The notes under the pieces were generated by a model that was given only the letters and a program-made list of their open reading frames with translations, ran no database searches and was not told where the DNA came from. Both the position numbers and the translations under genes were made by a program. Below are positions 1-12,775 of a stretch of 64,000 bases of DNA, one piece after another. Source of the DNA: Aphis gossypii (taxonomy: Eukaryota > Arthropoda > Insecta > Hemiptera > Aphididae); contig NC_065530.1 in NCBI RefSeq assembly GCF_020184175.1, forward strand, positions 45,113,260 to 45,177,259, written 5' to 3'. Positions within the stretch are counted from its first letter, which is position 1. Each line of letters opens with the position of its first letter.

Positions 1-633
1 ATCTGCATTTATTACCTATTGAACTGTTTTTATTTTTTGAGTGGAAATGTGTATAATTAGTAATTACTGTAATTATTATATTATTATTCCTCACAATTTC
101 CCAAAAGATTTTTTTTAAAAATATATAAAGAAATAAAATAAATGTAGAATGAAGAATATAGGTACAGACTATTTATATTATTAATAGAGTTCGGATTTTT
201 AAAGTAAAATCATGAAAATATGCAACAAATATGCAAGAATTTTTTTTATTTATTTAAAATTTACAAATTAAGTAACAATAAAAAATAAATAATTTATTAT
301 TTTTTTTTAATATTTTCTCGGTTTAATATGCAATATATTTCAAATTTTGTAAAAATATGCAATAACTATTAAATAGGTATGCAGAAATATTCAAAAAAAA
401 ATTTCATCAGTATCTTCAAGCTATTATAATTCGTAAAGATTACTGACAAAATCCAAAAATGTGAAAAAGAAAAAAATATGCAACTGCATAGAAATCTGCC
501 AATCCGCGCCTAGTTATTAGATAACATTTTATAAGAATATAGATTTTAATGATTTTATTATAAAGTATAATACGTTCTGAAAAGTTTTATTTATTATTTA
601 AAAAGTATAATTGATTATAAAAATAGTACTTAC
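1..633. other. AT-rich sequence, presumed EFHC1-like intron
   Basis: No coding potential seen. It follows the donor at 633 (GTAAGT on minus), so it should be intronic. It contains several irregularly spaced copies of an ATATGCAA-like motif (about 220-490), which may be a decayed repeat. Confidence 0.5.
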
Positions 634-3600
634 GCGGTAAATCTGACCAATCTTTTGGCAATCTAATTTTGCCTAAGAACAAAGGGAAAGAGTTTTGTCC
701 AGATGTATTTCCCATGTTTCTTGATTCGTAAATTTCTATACGGTCATAAGCCAAAAAATACAGAAGTACAAAGAACTTCCATTCTACAGGTTCAGATCCT
801 TCATCAAGCCACGCCGTGTAAAATCTTTCAAATTAAGGTATATACATTTGGTTAATATATTAAATAAGTAAATAACAAAAGTACCTATATAGACATATAA
901 AGTTAATATTTATCAATTTTTCTCAAGATATTTTATCTGACGCGTCATTTTTGGTGGATTTACATTCCCATCTATTTTTTAAAACGTTTCGTCAGACGAC
1001 AATTTAAATTTGATATAAGTTGTTTGAATTTTGTTTTGTTTTTTTTTTTAATACATTTTTGTTATCCAGCAATTGATAGACTTCCAATAAATAATTTGTT
1101 TTTAAATATTTAATGTATTTACTACTTAATAGGTATGGATTTATGCGACTATTTTTACACCTCACAATACTAGTAAAAATTATTTATGATAAAATAATTG
1201 GAAATTTACATAGTTACACAATTTATTTTGTAGTCATCAAGCTAAAAGTATAAGTTGTACCTACTTACACATAGATATTAGAAAATATTAAATATATGTA
1301 GGTATAATTTTCATTTATAAGTACCTCAAATCCAAATTTTGTCAAAATTCGTAGTAATTACGAAAATGTACAAATTATTTTATTGTTAAAAATTTGTAAT
1401 TTTCAACTTTAAAAGCTAAGACTTACAAATGTAATACAATGTTATTCATTAATTGTTCTTACAGTAATTTAAAATAAATTGGTAAATACCTACAACTTTT
1501 TTTATAGATATTTAAACTTTGATATAAATTAAGATAAAAATGTTGATGAACCTACCTATTTAAACAAAAAATAAAGTTTTTAATTTTATTTTACTATCAA
1601 AAAACCTAACTGTTAAAATGGAACATTCCATTATTACCTATTGAATTATTATTTTATATTGGTATTATAAAATACAATTTTTAATTAATACTTAATAACT
1701 TTTACACAAAACGAATGTGCTTTTAATTGGCATTGAATATAAAACATTACCCTGCATAAGATTCCGGACTATAAAGTATAAGCATATATACAACTACCTA
1801 TACAAGCATTGATTATAAATAATATAAATTATTATGTTCTTACATAGTGTATTATAGGTATTAATGTATTATACGATACATATTGAACTATTTATAATCA
1901 ATGATATAAGTCATACCCGAGCCCGACATTATTGACATTTTGAGTTTTAAAATTATTATTTTTCCATTACTCAATGCACCTATTGCACTTAAATGGCCAT
2001 ACGTTGACCAAAACATTATATATGTTATTTACTTTCATAGCTGTTGATTTATATTTAGGAAAATATGTTGTAACTTGTAGGTATACGTATAGGTGTATAA
2101 TGCCCACTGTATAGTACTATATCTAGTTAACTATTATTAGTAAAATAGTAAATAATTGTATAGGTAGCCAGGTAGGTAATACAGATAATATACCAACCTG
2201 AGTACCTTGCCGTCATTCTCTAAAAACTGTTTGAGCTTATCGTCTTCGATCGATCGGCTGCTAAATCCACTCTTTAATGCCAATGTTTTCGACTGTTGTT
2301 TCTTTTGCTGAAGTAACTGTTCCCGTCTGGCACTCATGTAGGGGTCGTCAGGTACTGGTTTGTCGACATCAACTTCCACACCCTGGCTCGATAAAAATTG
2401 TCTGGTGAATGAGTCGCAGCTGCACAATTTATACACGACTCCATAGAAACTAAGTTCCACACCGTTGTTTAAGTCAGACCAATGCCAATTCTTGTTCTTA
2501 CGGTGTGGATTCGGTATCTGGCCGCGCTTCAGTAGACATCCTTGGACATAACCTGCGTTCTAACGGTAAAATAAATAATAATCGAACAGCTTAAAACCTA
2601 CAAAATTAGAGAAAATTAAGAAAAATTTAAACCTCTACAATGGGTTCTACAACACTTATAGAGTCGTCAACCAAAAAATATGTAATTTTAACACGGCGCA
2701 CTCTAAACGTGTCCACAGCTGATTCAGTTATAGGCTGTTGAGTAAATCCATTAAAGGAGAGACATTTTCCATCAAACATTATGAAATGTGGTTGAACAAT
2801 TGGTTTAGGTGGGTCTTTTGCTTGTCCATACGTCAATGTTGGATTATACCTGTATATTAAATTATTTAAATACAAGTTACAATCAAAGTCATATTTAATA
2901 TTTAAAAACATCGTTTTACAAATACTAATCTGACTACTTATATTTTAGAAAATAAATTACAATTTCAAAAATCCGTTTACGAGTAATACGACAAAATATA
3001 AGTATAGTAAAAACTATCACCTTTCAAATAGAGTATTCTGAGTATTATTTATAGATTTACGATCATTATTGACTTTGCGTAATAGATAGCATTTGAAAAT
3101 TGAAATACGAATTCACTATGTTTGATTCAAAAGCTAATGCATACTATTAATAATTATAATTAATAGACAGTAATTACTAGATTCTATACGTGTAGGTAAT
3201 ATATTAGGTATATGCTGTATAATAAATATACAGATTACAGACTATTACATTATTATACTGCACAACGGTTTAATTTTAAGATGTGATAACTGTTAACATT
3301 AACGGCATTAGTTTAGTAGGTATAATAAACTGTAAAAATAGTGGACCTTTAATAAACTTAAAGCAAATATTGGTGTCTTATGGTATACAAGTAACAGTCA
3401 ACAGGCACCTAGAAGAACCAAGTTGTTGGTTTCAACTCAAATATATTTTTTTCTAAATAAAAAGGTAATACCTAAGTCTAAAACCCAATTATGTATTATA
3501 TTACCTATTTATATTAACAATATTTACAATTTACTCAAAGCTGTATTATAATAAAAAAATAACTAAAGAAATTCTCCTTTCTATTAGGTACTGGTTAGTG

Positions 3601-4884
3601 GTTATATTGTACAATTTATAAAAAAATATTTTTGAAAATTTGTAATAATTCAAGTATAGACCTATAACAATACGATCAATATTATGGTAGTGTTAATGTA
3701 AATAATTTTCTGTTTTTTGAAACAAAGATTTAATATAGCCACTTTTAGCTCTTTTAGAATTTTAACATTTGTATGCACTTGTATTTTTTTCTTATTAAAT
3801 ACCTGTTATAAAAGAATTCGCTTAATTACTAAATACGGAACTCCTGTATATTTCAGTCCTCACTCAACAAACAATAGGTACCTAATGAGATTCGATGATT
3901 CGAATATATTAATTAAAAGTTGTATTTTTAAATTAATACTATATCCATAGACCTTATACAGTTGAATGCCTAGGTATATGACTTATGACGATATTTATAT
4001 CAGGTTAGAAAAAATATATTTTAAGATTCTGAGTGGAGCATTGGATGTATTGATTTTACAATGATTTGTGATTTTTGGGTCTCAACCTTTTTGAGCAGTA
4101 TGAATACTTGGATTAGCAACATTGATAGTGGTTTTTGATAAGAAATTGGATCTATAAAGATGCTACTCGAAAAGTGAAAAATAAATAACTTTAAGGGTAT
4201 TGATACATATTTAAATTTTTCATTAAATTTTTTTAGTTTTGATAAAAAATTTTGATTTGGTCAAAACATTTTCTTACATTCCTTCCATTTTCTAATAGCT
4301 ATAATTATTTTACTGCTACAAGTGCTACAGTAAAGGACATGAGTATATAATATTATTATATACCTACCTAATTAATAGTAGAGTAATAGGTATATAAATA
4401 TAGTATAGTATTTATAGTACATATTATGGAGATAATTTATACTTAGGTATTTTATTGCATAGTATAGACTATAGAGTAAAGGTACAATCACTATGAAATA
4501 TGAATACTGACCCTGTGGTGCCTAATGTTTTACTGTACAGCATACAATCCACGTCTAAGGGTGCTTTTCCTATGCCAGTTAGTTTATCTTTAGGAATAGC
4601 ATATCCGTTTTTCCATCGAAACTGAGAACTTAAATGGTAATCTTTTTTCTGGATAAAATATAAAAATATTATAATTAGCCAATGGGTAAATAGGAATATA
4701 GATAGGCACATTTTTATGGCCTCACGAGTTCCCATTTCTACGTTATTGCATATTATACCTAATATAGGTATTTATTAAAATAAGCATAGGTACGTATAGA
4801 ATCAACACTTTATTCCTTATAGAATATTAAGCTTACCGTTATGTCTGTAAAACGAAATCCTGGTATGAAAGGTAGACCGTCCAT
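634..4884 (-). CDS. EFHC1-like DM10-domain axonemal protein, 5' part (five exons, continues past left edge)
   Basis: Homologue of EFHC1/Rib72, a ciliary doublet-microtubule inner protein built from DM10 domains. Coding exons in transcript order: 4837-4884, 4512-4648, 2633-2849, 2198-2559 and 634-824, 955 coding bases so far and open at phase 1, so the rest lies left of base 1. The start gives MDGLPFIPGFRFTDIT, matching the conserved EFHC N-terminus; then come RWKNGYAIPK and LTYGQ, and a first DM10 domain with ITYFLVDDSISVVEP. The fourth exon carries HWSDLNNGVELSFYG and ends with KQFLENDGKVLR. The fifth opens a second DM10 domain (FYTAWLDEGSEPVEWKFFV). All junctions use GT/AG; for example VLR is split as AG|A. 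The C-terminal EF-hand part of the family is not in the window. Identity rests on order and motif match with the family; tissue role (cilia, sensory neurons or sperm) is inferred. Confidence 0.88.
825..2197 (-). other. Intron of the EFHC1-like gene
   Basis: This 1.4 kb intron is bounded by a GT donor at 2197-2196 and an AG acceptor at 826-825 on minus. It is AT-rich and I see no exon or structured RNA in it. Confidence 0.75.
2850..4511 (-). other. Intron of the EFHC1-like gene with a dispersed-repeat fragment
   Basis: Bounded by the donor GTCAGT at 4511 and an acceptor ending at 2850 on minus. About 4025-4330 holds a fragment of the dispersed family whose left end reads GATTCTGAGTGGAGCATTGG followed by a TGTATTGATTTTACAATGAT core. 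The open frame at 3717-3950 has no recognisable product. Confidence 0.65.
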
Positions 4885-5131
4885 TTTCGTGATTTTACAC
4901 AAATGGAATACAAGTGCTTGCTCATAGTTCAAGATTTAATCAATACCTAGTGAACTTGGTAACCAAGCGGGGGAAAAAGTTAAATAATATTAACTATAAC
5001 AAACAAGTGTGGATGTAAATAGTATTATAAAAACGCATCATTACCATAATATTGAAGACGAATCATGGTGACATGGTATAGTACAAGTTTTAGTCCCCGG
5101 GCCTTCTATCAGACTAGATAATAAATAAATT

Positions 5132-5190
5132 CAGGGGCGGCCTTAGGTTTTTCGCCGCTGTAGGCGACTGCCTATTTTGCTATCCCATTG
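5132..5190. repeat. Transposon end fragment shared with 52558-52725
   Basis: Begins CAGGGGCGGCCTTAGG and continues with TTTTTCGCCGC. A related stretch (CAGTCTTAGGTTTTTCACC) begins near 52559, and that copy ends in TTGGCCGGCCTTA, roughly the inverse of this start. This suggests a terminal-inverted-repeat element; the other end of this copy was not found. Confidence 0.35.
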
Positions 5191-6414
5191 GGTCGACCCT
5201 ATAAATAATAAACTAAAATCATTCTTTTAATTAAATATAAAAATATATGTATTGTACAGAGTGTATCTTATGTCGTTGAACGCGGGGTATTTAATATTTT
5301 AATGATTATGGGTCGATAACCTGAATTTTAAAAAAAGACATGTTTCTTTATTTTAAACGGCTAATATTTATACAACAATTTTAAAATTTTTAAGCAAGCA
5401 GTTGTGCCAATATTAAAATCAACTTTTTTTCTAATGGTAATAAATATATTTTTAATAGATTTTTAGTGCTTTTTTTTAAAATAAAAAAAAATCATGTATC
5501 AAATCATAAATATTGGTTCACTGGTTTATTTATTACGATACCCAAAACTTTAGTAAATTGATTAGAATTAGTTTAAAAGAATTGTATTTATAGAGCTAAG
5601 TACATTTTTTAACTATCTTCTTATGCAATTCCACACGTTTTTATACACTTAAATCAAAAATCTTTTTAAACAGTAATAAATACACAAAAAAAAAATTTCT
5701 GGGGAATGGGGATAATTGCCTACAATACTGCTGAATGTTTTAATATGGTACAATTATTATAAAATAATTAGTTGGTACACGCTTATTATTATTGTATGAT
5801 CATACAAAATGGATTAATTTAGATTTTTTTCTCCATAATCACTTTTGTTTATTTAAAAATGGTTTTAACTTTTAACTCAAAAACGAACCACTGTAAATAC
5901 TTGAAATTTTCACCAAATGTTTGTGTAAACTTTAAGTTGGTAGTTAAATTTTCAAAATATTCTAGCTTTTTATAGGCATATGACGATTACCCGATTGCTG
6001 TCTAACGACATCGTACATTACTCCTTAGTCCACCTTCAGTAAGGTATATTGCTAATATGCTAAGTGTGAGAAATGGCAAATTGGTGAGCTGGGCTGATGG
6101 CTGACTAAGGGTTTTCTGGCACTCGACGGACTATATGTCTAAATATAATTCGTGACCACTAATCGATGCATGAGTGGAGAGAAGAAAGAGTGTGCGATAC
6201 GGACAACACCAAGAGGCTCCGCAACAATCCACACGGCCATCTCCAGCGAACAATATGGCATACGACATACACACAAACACACTCACGGCACGTCAAAACA
6301 TACACCCGGATCGGTAACTTATATACCTAGAATAATTGCTAAAAGAAGTCTGCTTTATAAAATGTATATATTATATATCTTATCCGTTCTTACACTCTAT
6401 TTGACTTAAATAAT

Positions 6415-6535
6415 GGTAACCCTGATCTCCAGTATTAATATTAAACATTGAGGTCGAATCCCCGAGACCTAGTAAATATAAATGTAACTTGCCGGAAGGA
6501 AGTAACCGGTGGAAAGGAGACGTTACAGGCTTTTG
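6415..6535 (+). repeat. Possible tRNA-derived SINE-like fragment within an insertion
   Basis: GGTCGAATCCCCGAGACC (about 6451-6468) resembles a pol III B box. It lies inside the roughly 550-base segment that interrupts a dispersed repeat copy. No A box or target duplication was confirmed, so the call is weak. Confidence 0.25.
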
Positions 6536-7236
6536 AAATATTCGTTTTTGTGAAGTTTCTTTTTTATAAATATAGATAAAATTATTTTAGCTAAGTCAAA
6601 ATACTTGAAAATTTAATATAAAGATCCTCGTGAGTTACCTAGTCTTAAAGTGATTTAAAAATTATAAGAATACATAGGCATAATTTTTTTTTATTAGATT
6701 TTGAAGGTCAAATACCTATTGACAAAATTCGTCAAAATCATGAATATTTGCGAATTACTTTGTAGTTAAAAATGTATATAAAATGTTGTATACCTAAGTA
6801 GCTAAAATACAAGATTATCAATAAGTTTGACTTACAATAATTATAAAAGTATTTGAGCGTTGGTCTATTAAACATTTTTTATATTATGTTTAAATCTTTA
6901 ATAAAGCAAAAATTCAAGCGTAAAATAACGATTTACTATCAAATAATTTTAGATTTTTGTTACAGTTAAAAATTACCAGTCGTAGAAACTTGAAACATAC
7001 GCCAGTTTGGATTGTTCTGTACATGATTTAATTTTGGAGTATTCAAATTTCAAGTCACTAAAACATAAATCACTTTTTCACCACCCTATGGAATATATAA
7101 TATATTCTATGCTGAGTGCTGACTAATCATCTTCGTAAATAATGATACATATCATTGCATTCAAATTTAACATACTCATTATAGTGACTTACCTACTCTA
7201 TGTCCGAGGTCCACTCAATACCTACAGTACAACAGA

Positions 7237-7370
7237 CATAGGCGCAATTTCAGTTTTTGACTTGGGGGGGCTATCCACATATAAATCAAACAGACCCGTG
7301 GGGGGCTCTGCCCCCACCCCCCCCCCCCCCACAATATAATTTTTTTTGGGGGGGGGGGGCTAAGCCTATG
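7237..7370. mobile_element. Small hAT-like non-autonomous element with C/G homopolymers
   Basis: The element starts CATAGGCGCAATTTCAG and ends GGGCTAAGCCTATG, giving inverted CATAGGC/GCCTATG termini. It is flanked by a perfect 8-base duplication ACAACAGA at 7229-7236 and 7371-7378, the length typical of hAT transposition. The 134-base body is mostly runs of G, C and T and encodes nothing. It lies just beyond the 3' end of WDR12. Confidence 0.75.
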
Positions 7371-7837
7371 ACAACAGAGCGTTACCTACTTAACCAATTT
7401 TTTTAAATACACACTTGTCTTCCATACCAAACAAGTAATAATACAACCAAAAGGTAATATCTATTATAAAGTTTCGTTGTGTGAATAATAAATCAATAAC
7501 CAGCTTAAAAATAAATTACATTTTTTTTTTGATTTAACTTATCAGTCAACATTGATGGTAAAAATAGCAATATAAATATATATAATTATTGTATGCAACC
7601 TTTATCATTGAATTCATCTTTAACACATCTATATTACTAATAAGATCCCACACTGCAGTGGTGGCGGTAAAATTGTGTCCGGGCACCTTTACAGTGATTG
7701 AATAATACTCAAAATCTACTAGACAGCCTAGCAACTATGTAAACATATTATCATACATTTTTAAAAATAAAATTGACTTTTTCATAAAAATCATAATAAT
7801 TAATAAGTAAAATAATTATAATAACTCAAATTTAATA

Positions 7838-10140
7838 CTAAACAGTTTTTACATTTTTATTTTTAAAAATTCGAACAGTATTATCAGCTCCTCCTGACAA
7901 AATTAATTTTTGATTTGACCAATCACTGCACATTACTTTTTCTTCGTGGCCAGTCAATTCGAACAATGGTACTTTAGGGCTAAAAAAAATTTTTTTTATG
8001 AAAATACTATACATATTGAATTATATAATATAATATGTCAAATGTATACTGATTATATTATAACCTTCTAGTATCCCACAATTTCATTTGATTGTCATAT
8101 CCACCAGATACAAATTGATATTCTTCAGTTTTAGACCATCTAACAGTGGTCACCCACTGTGTGTGTGATGAGTAAGTACCTTTAACTAATGAACCCTCTA
8201 AAAATAATCATATGTTGTAAGTCAGTGAATTTTAAATTTAATAAACAATAGTAACAAAAAATGTTTTACCTTTTGATCTTAGATCATATAATCTAATATG
8301 TCTATCAGATGAACATGTTATTACCGATCCATTCAAATCTGAGTAATCATGATTGAAAAATGATTTGTTACCAACAATTTCTGTTTTGATTCCACCTATC
8401 TCTCCATCCCAATGTTTTATAGTATGATCCCAAGAAGCCGTAATTAGATCAGAGTTATTAATAAACTGAACAGATGATATATTTTCTTTGTGGCCTTTTA
8501 ATGTCATGATTGGAGGCTGTTAAAATAAGTTGAATATATAAGTAATATACGTAAAAAATTGAAAAACGTACTTACCATAATTTTTGTTTCAGATTTGAGT
8601 TTCTTAGCTGGTTTATCAGCAGGCTCATAATTTGGATCTAGATAAGTTATACAAATTATTAAATTAATGGAAGAGTATAATGTTACAATAAAATATTTGA
8701 TGAAACAATTTTTATATGATGATTGATGAATATTATATTCTTTAATAAAAATAAACGTTAAATTAATTAATTATATGTATATTTAAGTTTTGATTTAAAA
8801 CCAATTTAATATAATTTTATTTTAAATCAAATTATCAAAATCATTAAAACTTTAAGTTGTAATTTTGTTCAAACTTTAATTTAAAATGTCACTAATTATT
8901 AAATTATAATTTTATGTGAACTTAATATAAAAATTTTAAATCTTGATTTTACCTGCTGACCAAATTTTCAACATAGTGTCCCATCCACCAGTAGCAAATC
9001 TGGTCGAATCTGGACTAACACTTATACATTCCACAGATCTTTCATGTCCACGGCCAATTTGTAAGCAATTGGTAGTTCCTTTCTTTATATCCCAATCCCA
9101 AACTCTAATTGACTGATCCTGAGAGCCACTAAAAACAATAAACTACTTAATTAATTGGGTACTGGTTTGTTATTTTATTAGAATGATCATTATGTATTTA
9201 ATATTTAGTAAGCTCAATAAACAATATGACATATTCACACAAAAATAATCCTATAGTTTTTAAGGAAATAATAATCATTCACTTTAAGTTATTCTATTGC
9301 TTACCTAACAAATGTAGCAGAATCATTTGAGACAGAAATCCATTGTACTGCTTTCACAGGCCCAGTATGTCCTGATATACCTGTTTTATGTTTCCCTTTG
9401 TTTGTCCATATATGAATTGAATTATCATAACATCCTGTTATGATCCTAAAAGATTCACATAGAAATAATTATTAACTCTAAAAAAATGATACACTTATCA
9501 TGTATGTTTAAAAAAACTCATATAATATACCAAGATCCACTAGAGTGTATAGCAGATACCCAGTCATCATGTATAAGACAATCCATTGGTTCAGGTGACG
9601 GAGTAGCTTCCATGTATTCAACAACCACATTGCTTTCACTAGATACATTTTTATTTGTCAAATGAATGTCTAAAGGAGTACGCAGTAATTCACCATTGAC
9701 CAAAAAATCAAAATCAACCTTTTTCACAACTCCATTATCATCAGATAATTTATCTAAATAAACCAATAAATCAATAATAGAGTGAGTAAATTCAAAAACA
9801 AAAAAACAAATTAAAATAAATTTACTAAACCTTTTAATAATTCGTTAACTAGTTTGTTCAAATTTTCACATTGGATTTTTGAATCGACTGCAAAAGGAAA
9901 TTCTGGTACAGCATAACTATAAAATAAATTAATTATATTTCAGTTATAAATAAATATAAGTAAACATCACAGTAAATTAATTAGGTAACTACTAATACTT
10001 GTTCCCTTATTATGAGATACATTTTATATTTAAAAAATAATTAAACTAATTAAAGTAGTAAAAACTTACATTTCTTGTTTTGTAATGAATTTTATTTGAA
10101 TTTGAGATCCTAAATCGACCTTCTTTTTTGAGCGGTCCAT
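7838..10140 (-). CDS. Wdr12: Ribosome biogenesis protein WDR12 (Ytm1 homologue)
   Basis: Component of the PeBoW (Pes1-Bop1-WDR12) complex needed for 27S/32S pre-rRNA processing and 60S maturation in the nucleolus. Exons in transcript order: 10070-10140, 9831-9916, 9531-9753, 9305-9445, 8953-9128, 8576-8637, 8270-8516, 8065-8197, 7838-7979; they sum to 1281 bases, 426 residues, close to the family length of about 420. The N-terminal NLE domain (about 1-100) contains IQIKFITKQEIYAVPEFPF. Seven WD repeats follow, with cores such as GSQDQSIRVWDWD, ATGGWDTMLKIWS, TASWDHTIKHWD, SSDRHIRLYDLRS, SGGYDNQMKLWDTR and SGGADNTVRIF. The start ATG at 10140 precedes DRSKKKVDLGSQ. All introns are short and GT/AG. 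No damage seen. Confidence 0.96.
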
Positions 10141-12775
10141 GACTATGAAAACACTTGTCACTTACTAAAATACTAACCGAGTGATTTTAAATTTTTTTCT
10201 AATGTGAAGTCGTCGACTAAAAATGTAATATTGTCGGCACTCGGCTGTCGCAATGATAAACAAAACACGTGCTAATCATTATTCATTATCATTTAAACAA
10301 TCCCCAATCAGGCTGGGCTCAGTAAGTTCTCCTGCAACCAATAACAATGTGGACCACTACTACCAACCATGGAAAACTAAAATCATAACTTGAAGATTCT
10401 ATAATTGTACCTATATCACAATAATAATTTTAATATTCTCAATCGATAAATACTAAATTCGTATTCTGGGATCAGTTAGGTAGAATAGTAGATCATATTA
10501 TTATATTAATTAAATAATAAATAGACATTATACATGACGAGGTTTTATATCATAATTGTGATTTAAGATAAACCTTAATTCATGATGCAAATAAGGCCAA
10601 AAAATAATAAACATTTACTTTTAAATTATTGGTTGTATACTTATATATTATATTAAATTTATTAAATCGTGTTATAATAATGCAAAGTATCTAATTATCA
10701 ACACATAGGTAGGTACATTACAAACAAGAAACATAATTTTAAAACTCACGTTAGGATTAAAAATTAAAATATTGTGTATATTAATAGCACAGAAGTAGGT
10801 ATCTTATAGAAGTAGTAGTCATAAAATGTTCAAACTGATTTTACTCAAATCTTTAACAAGATCATATAGACATATAGTTGTAATAGTATCGTTTTTTATA
10901 AGGATAGTATCATTGATTTTATAATTTAAGATATAGTACACAGACATTAATGATCAACAAATAATAATAAAAAAAGTTGATAGAGGTTTCCATCAGCAAT
11001 TTTTGAGTATTCTATCAAAATAATGAGTTAGGTCAATAACCATTTAAATATATAACTAATAATTATGATAAAAATTGAAAATAAATGTAAATACAACAAT
11101 TTTGAATTTATATTAAATGAATTGAAAATGTTGATAGGGAAAATATTGACAAAATAAACTAAAATATGTACGTAAATATTTAAAAATATAAAATGAGAGG
11201 AAACTCATCTATTTTTGCTATAATATAACAGTTTACTTTCTGATCTTAAAAAATATAAATATAAATGGGTATTGCTTTTTTGGAACAAATAGATAGTCTA
11301 TATAGGTTCATTACATGAACTATCAAATTAATATATTTTTATTTGTAATGTATAACTACACATTGATGAATAAGAATCCTGCCACACTGCATTCTTGCAG
11401 GAACTGCTGAAATAAATGATTAATCGCGCAATAAGCAGTCAAAGGATGTACAAAAGTAAAAAGAAATTAATTTATTTTAACCACATATTAATTTAGTTTT
11501 TAAAATGTTAGGTTTTTACTTAAATTCCAATGATAAACTAATATTAAAAAAAATATTTCATTATAAATTGTAGGTAATATAATTAAAAATATATTTTAAA
11601 TCAAAAAAAATCTTAAATTTACTATTGAAATATATTGATATACATATTATATTTTATTGTTAAAGTGAAAATCTACGATCTATACAACATCTTTGTACAA
11701 TAACTAGGTTTGATAAGCGGTAAATAGGTACAATACAATCAGTAAATAATTAGGAAGTAGTAAAATATTCATATTTAAAAAAATGAAGATAATAATAATA
11801 AAATGGCTTTACTTAACTATTTATTTAAAATATTCACAAGATACAAAAAAAAAATTGTAAAATAGTTAACGCACAATACATAGGTAATAATATATACTTT
11901 TAAAATTTGAAGTATAGGTACTGTTCAAAATATTTTGTTTTTTACCAACCAACATCCTCTGCATACAATAAAAACATTAAGACATTGTGATATTGACATT
12001 GTTGAGACTATCATTTAAAGATCTTATAGTAAAATATAAGGAAATATATCATATTTGTGTTTTTAATGATTTAAATAAACCCCAAAATAAACTTAAAAAA
12101 TATAGTTAAAACAAAATACAGTAAACTTGTGATATATTAAAATATAAATGTTTATGTAAATGTAGTATCAATGTGACATACTCTATATTATGGCAAACCT
12201 TTTTCTAAGTCCTTTGAAATTTGTTATACCACGAGTTGACTATATTATAAATTAGAATAAAAAAAACAAGTTGACTTTATTCAAGTTATAAACACAACTC
12301 GACAACCAATTTTAGTCAGGCAACATCCGGTTGTCACTCCTACATAGTAAATTGTCTGTATGCCTGTTATCTGTAGTTAAGCCTTGTTCTTGTGTACGAA
12401 TCAGTTGCCGAGTTGTCTTCTTAACTAGAATAGAGTATAAAATATAGAAGTAACTATTTAATAACATACTGACGTTAAAACTAAAGTCTAAGATAAGGGT
12501 CACCAAATAATATTTTAGGAGGGCCACATTAAGAATTTAGAAATTTTTATGAGACCATAAAATTGAAATGTAATATTTAACAAAAAAATAAATAAATAAG
12601 AACTAATCCAGCATCTGGTAATATAATGTTCAAATTATAAATGTAACATTTAATATGAATGGGTACTTTAAATACGTTAATAGTATTTGATATTATTAAA
12701 ATACAGAATACTTATTACTAAAAATTATAGTTTTTCATATAAATAAAAATCAGATAAATAAATTTTCCTACCATA
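10141..12775. other. Intergenic AT-rich sequence, possible unassigned exon inside
   Basis: The presumed WDR12 promoter lies at its left end. On minus, 12315-12433 reads like a possible last exon: acceptor TTCTAG, then an open frame with TTRQLIRTQEQGLTTDNRHT and a stop. It needs a phase-1 upstream exon that I could not locate. I see nothing else supportable here. Confidence 0.4.

Larger units (their letters stand above)
4885..7837. other. Intergenic region rich in transposon fragments
   Basis: Lies between the start of the EFHC1-like gene and the stop of WDR12. About 5810-7170 holds a copy of the dispersed repeat (the ACTGTAAATACTTGAAATTT motif near 5891 also occurs near 24117), interrupted by about 550 foreign bases near 5980-6530. 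A short repeat fragment sits near 5132-5190 and an 8-base-duplication element at 7237-7370. The only open frames are unconvincing (for example 6152-6409, histidine and threonine rich). Confidence 0.6.

Noticed and set aside
6152..6409. Plus frame of 85 residues
   Set aside because: Low-complexity, no homology, and inside a transposon insertion.
6451..6468. tRNA gene
   Set aside because: Only a B-box-like stretch; no cloverleaf or A box could be drawn.
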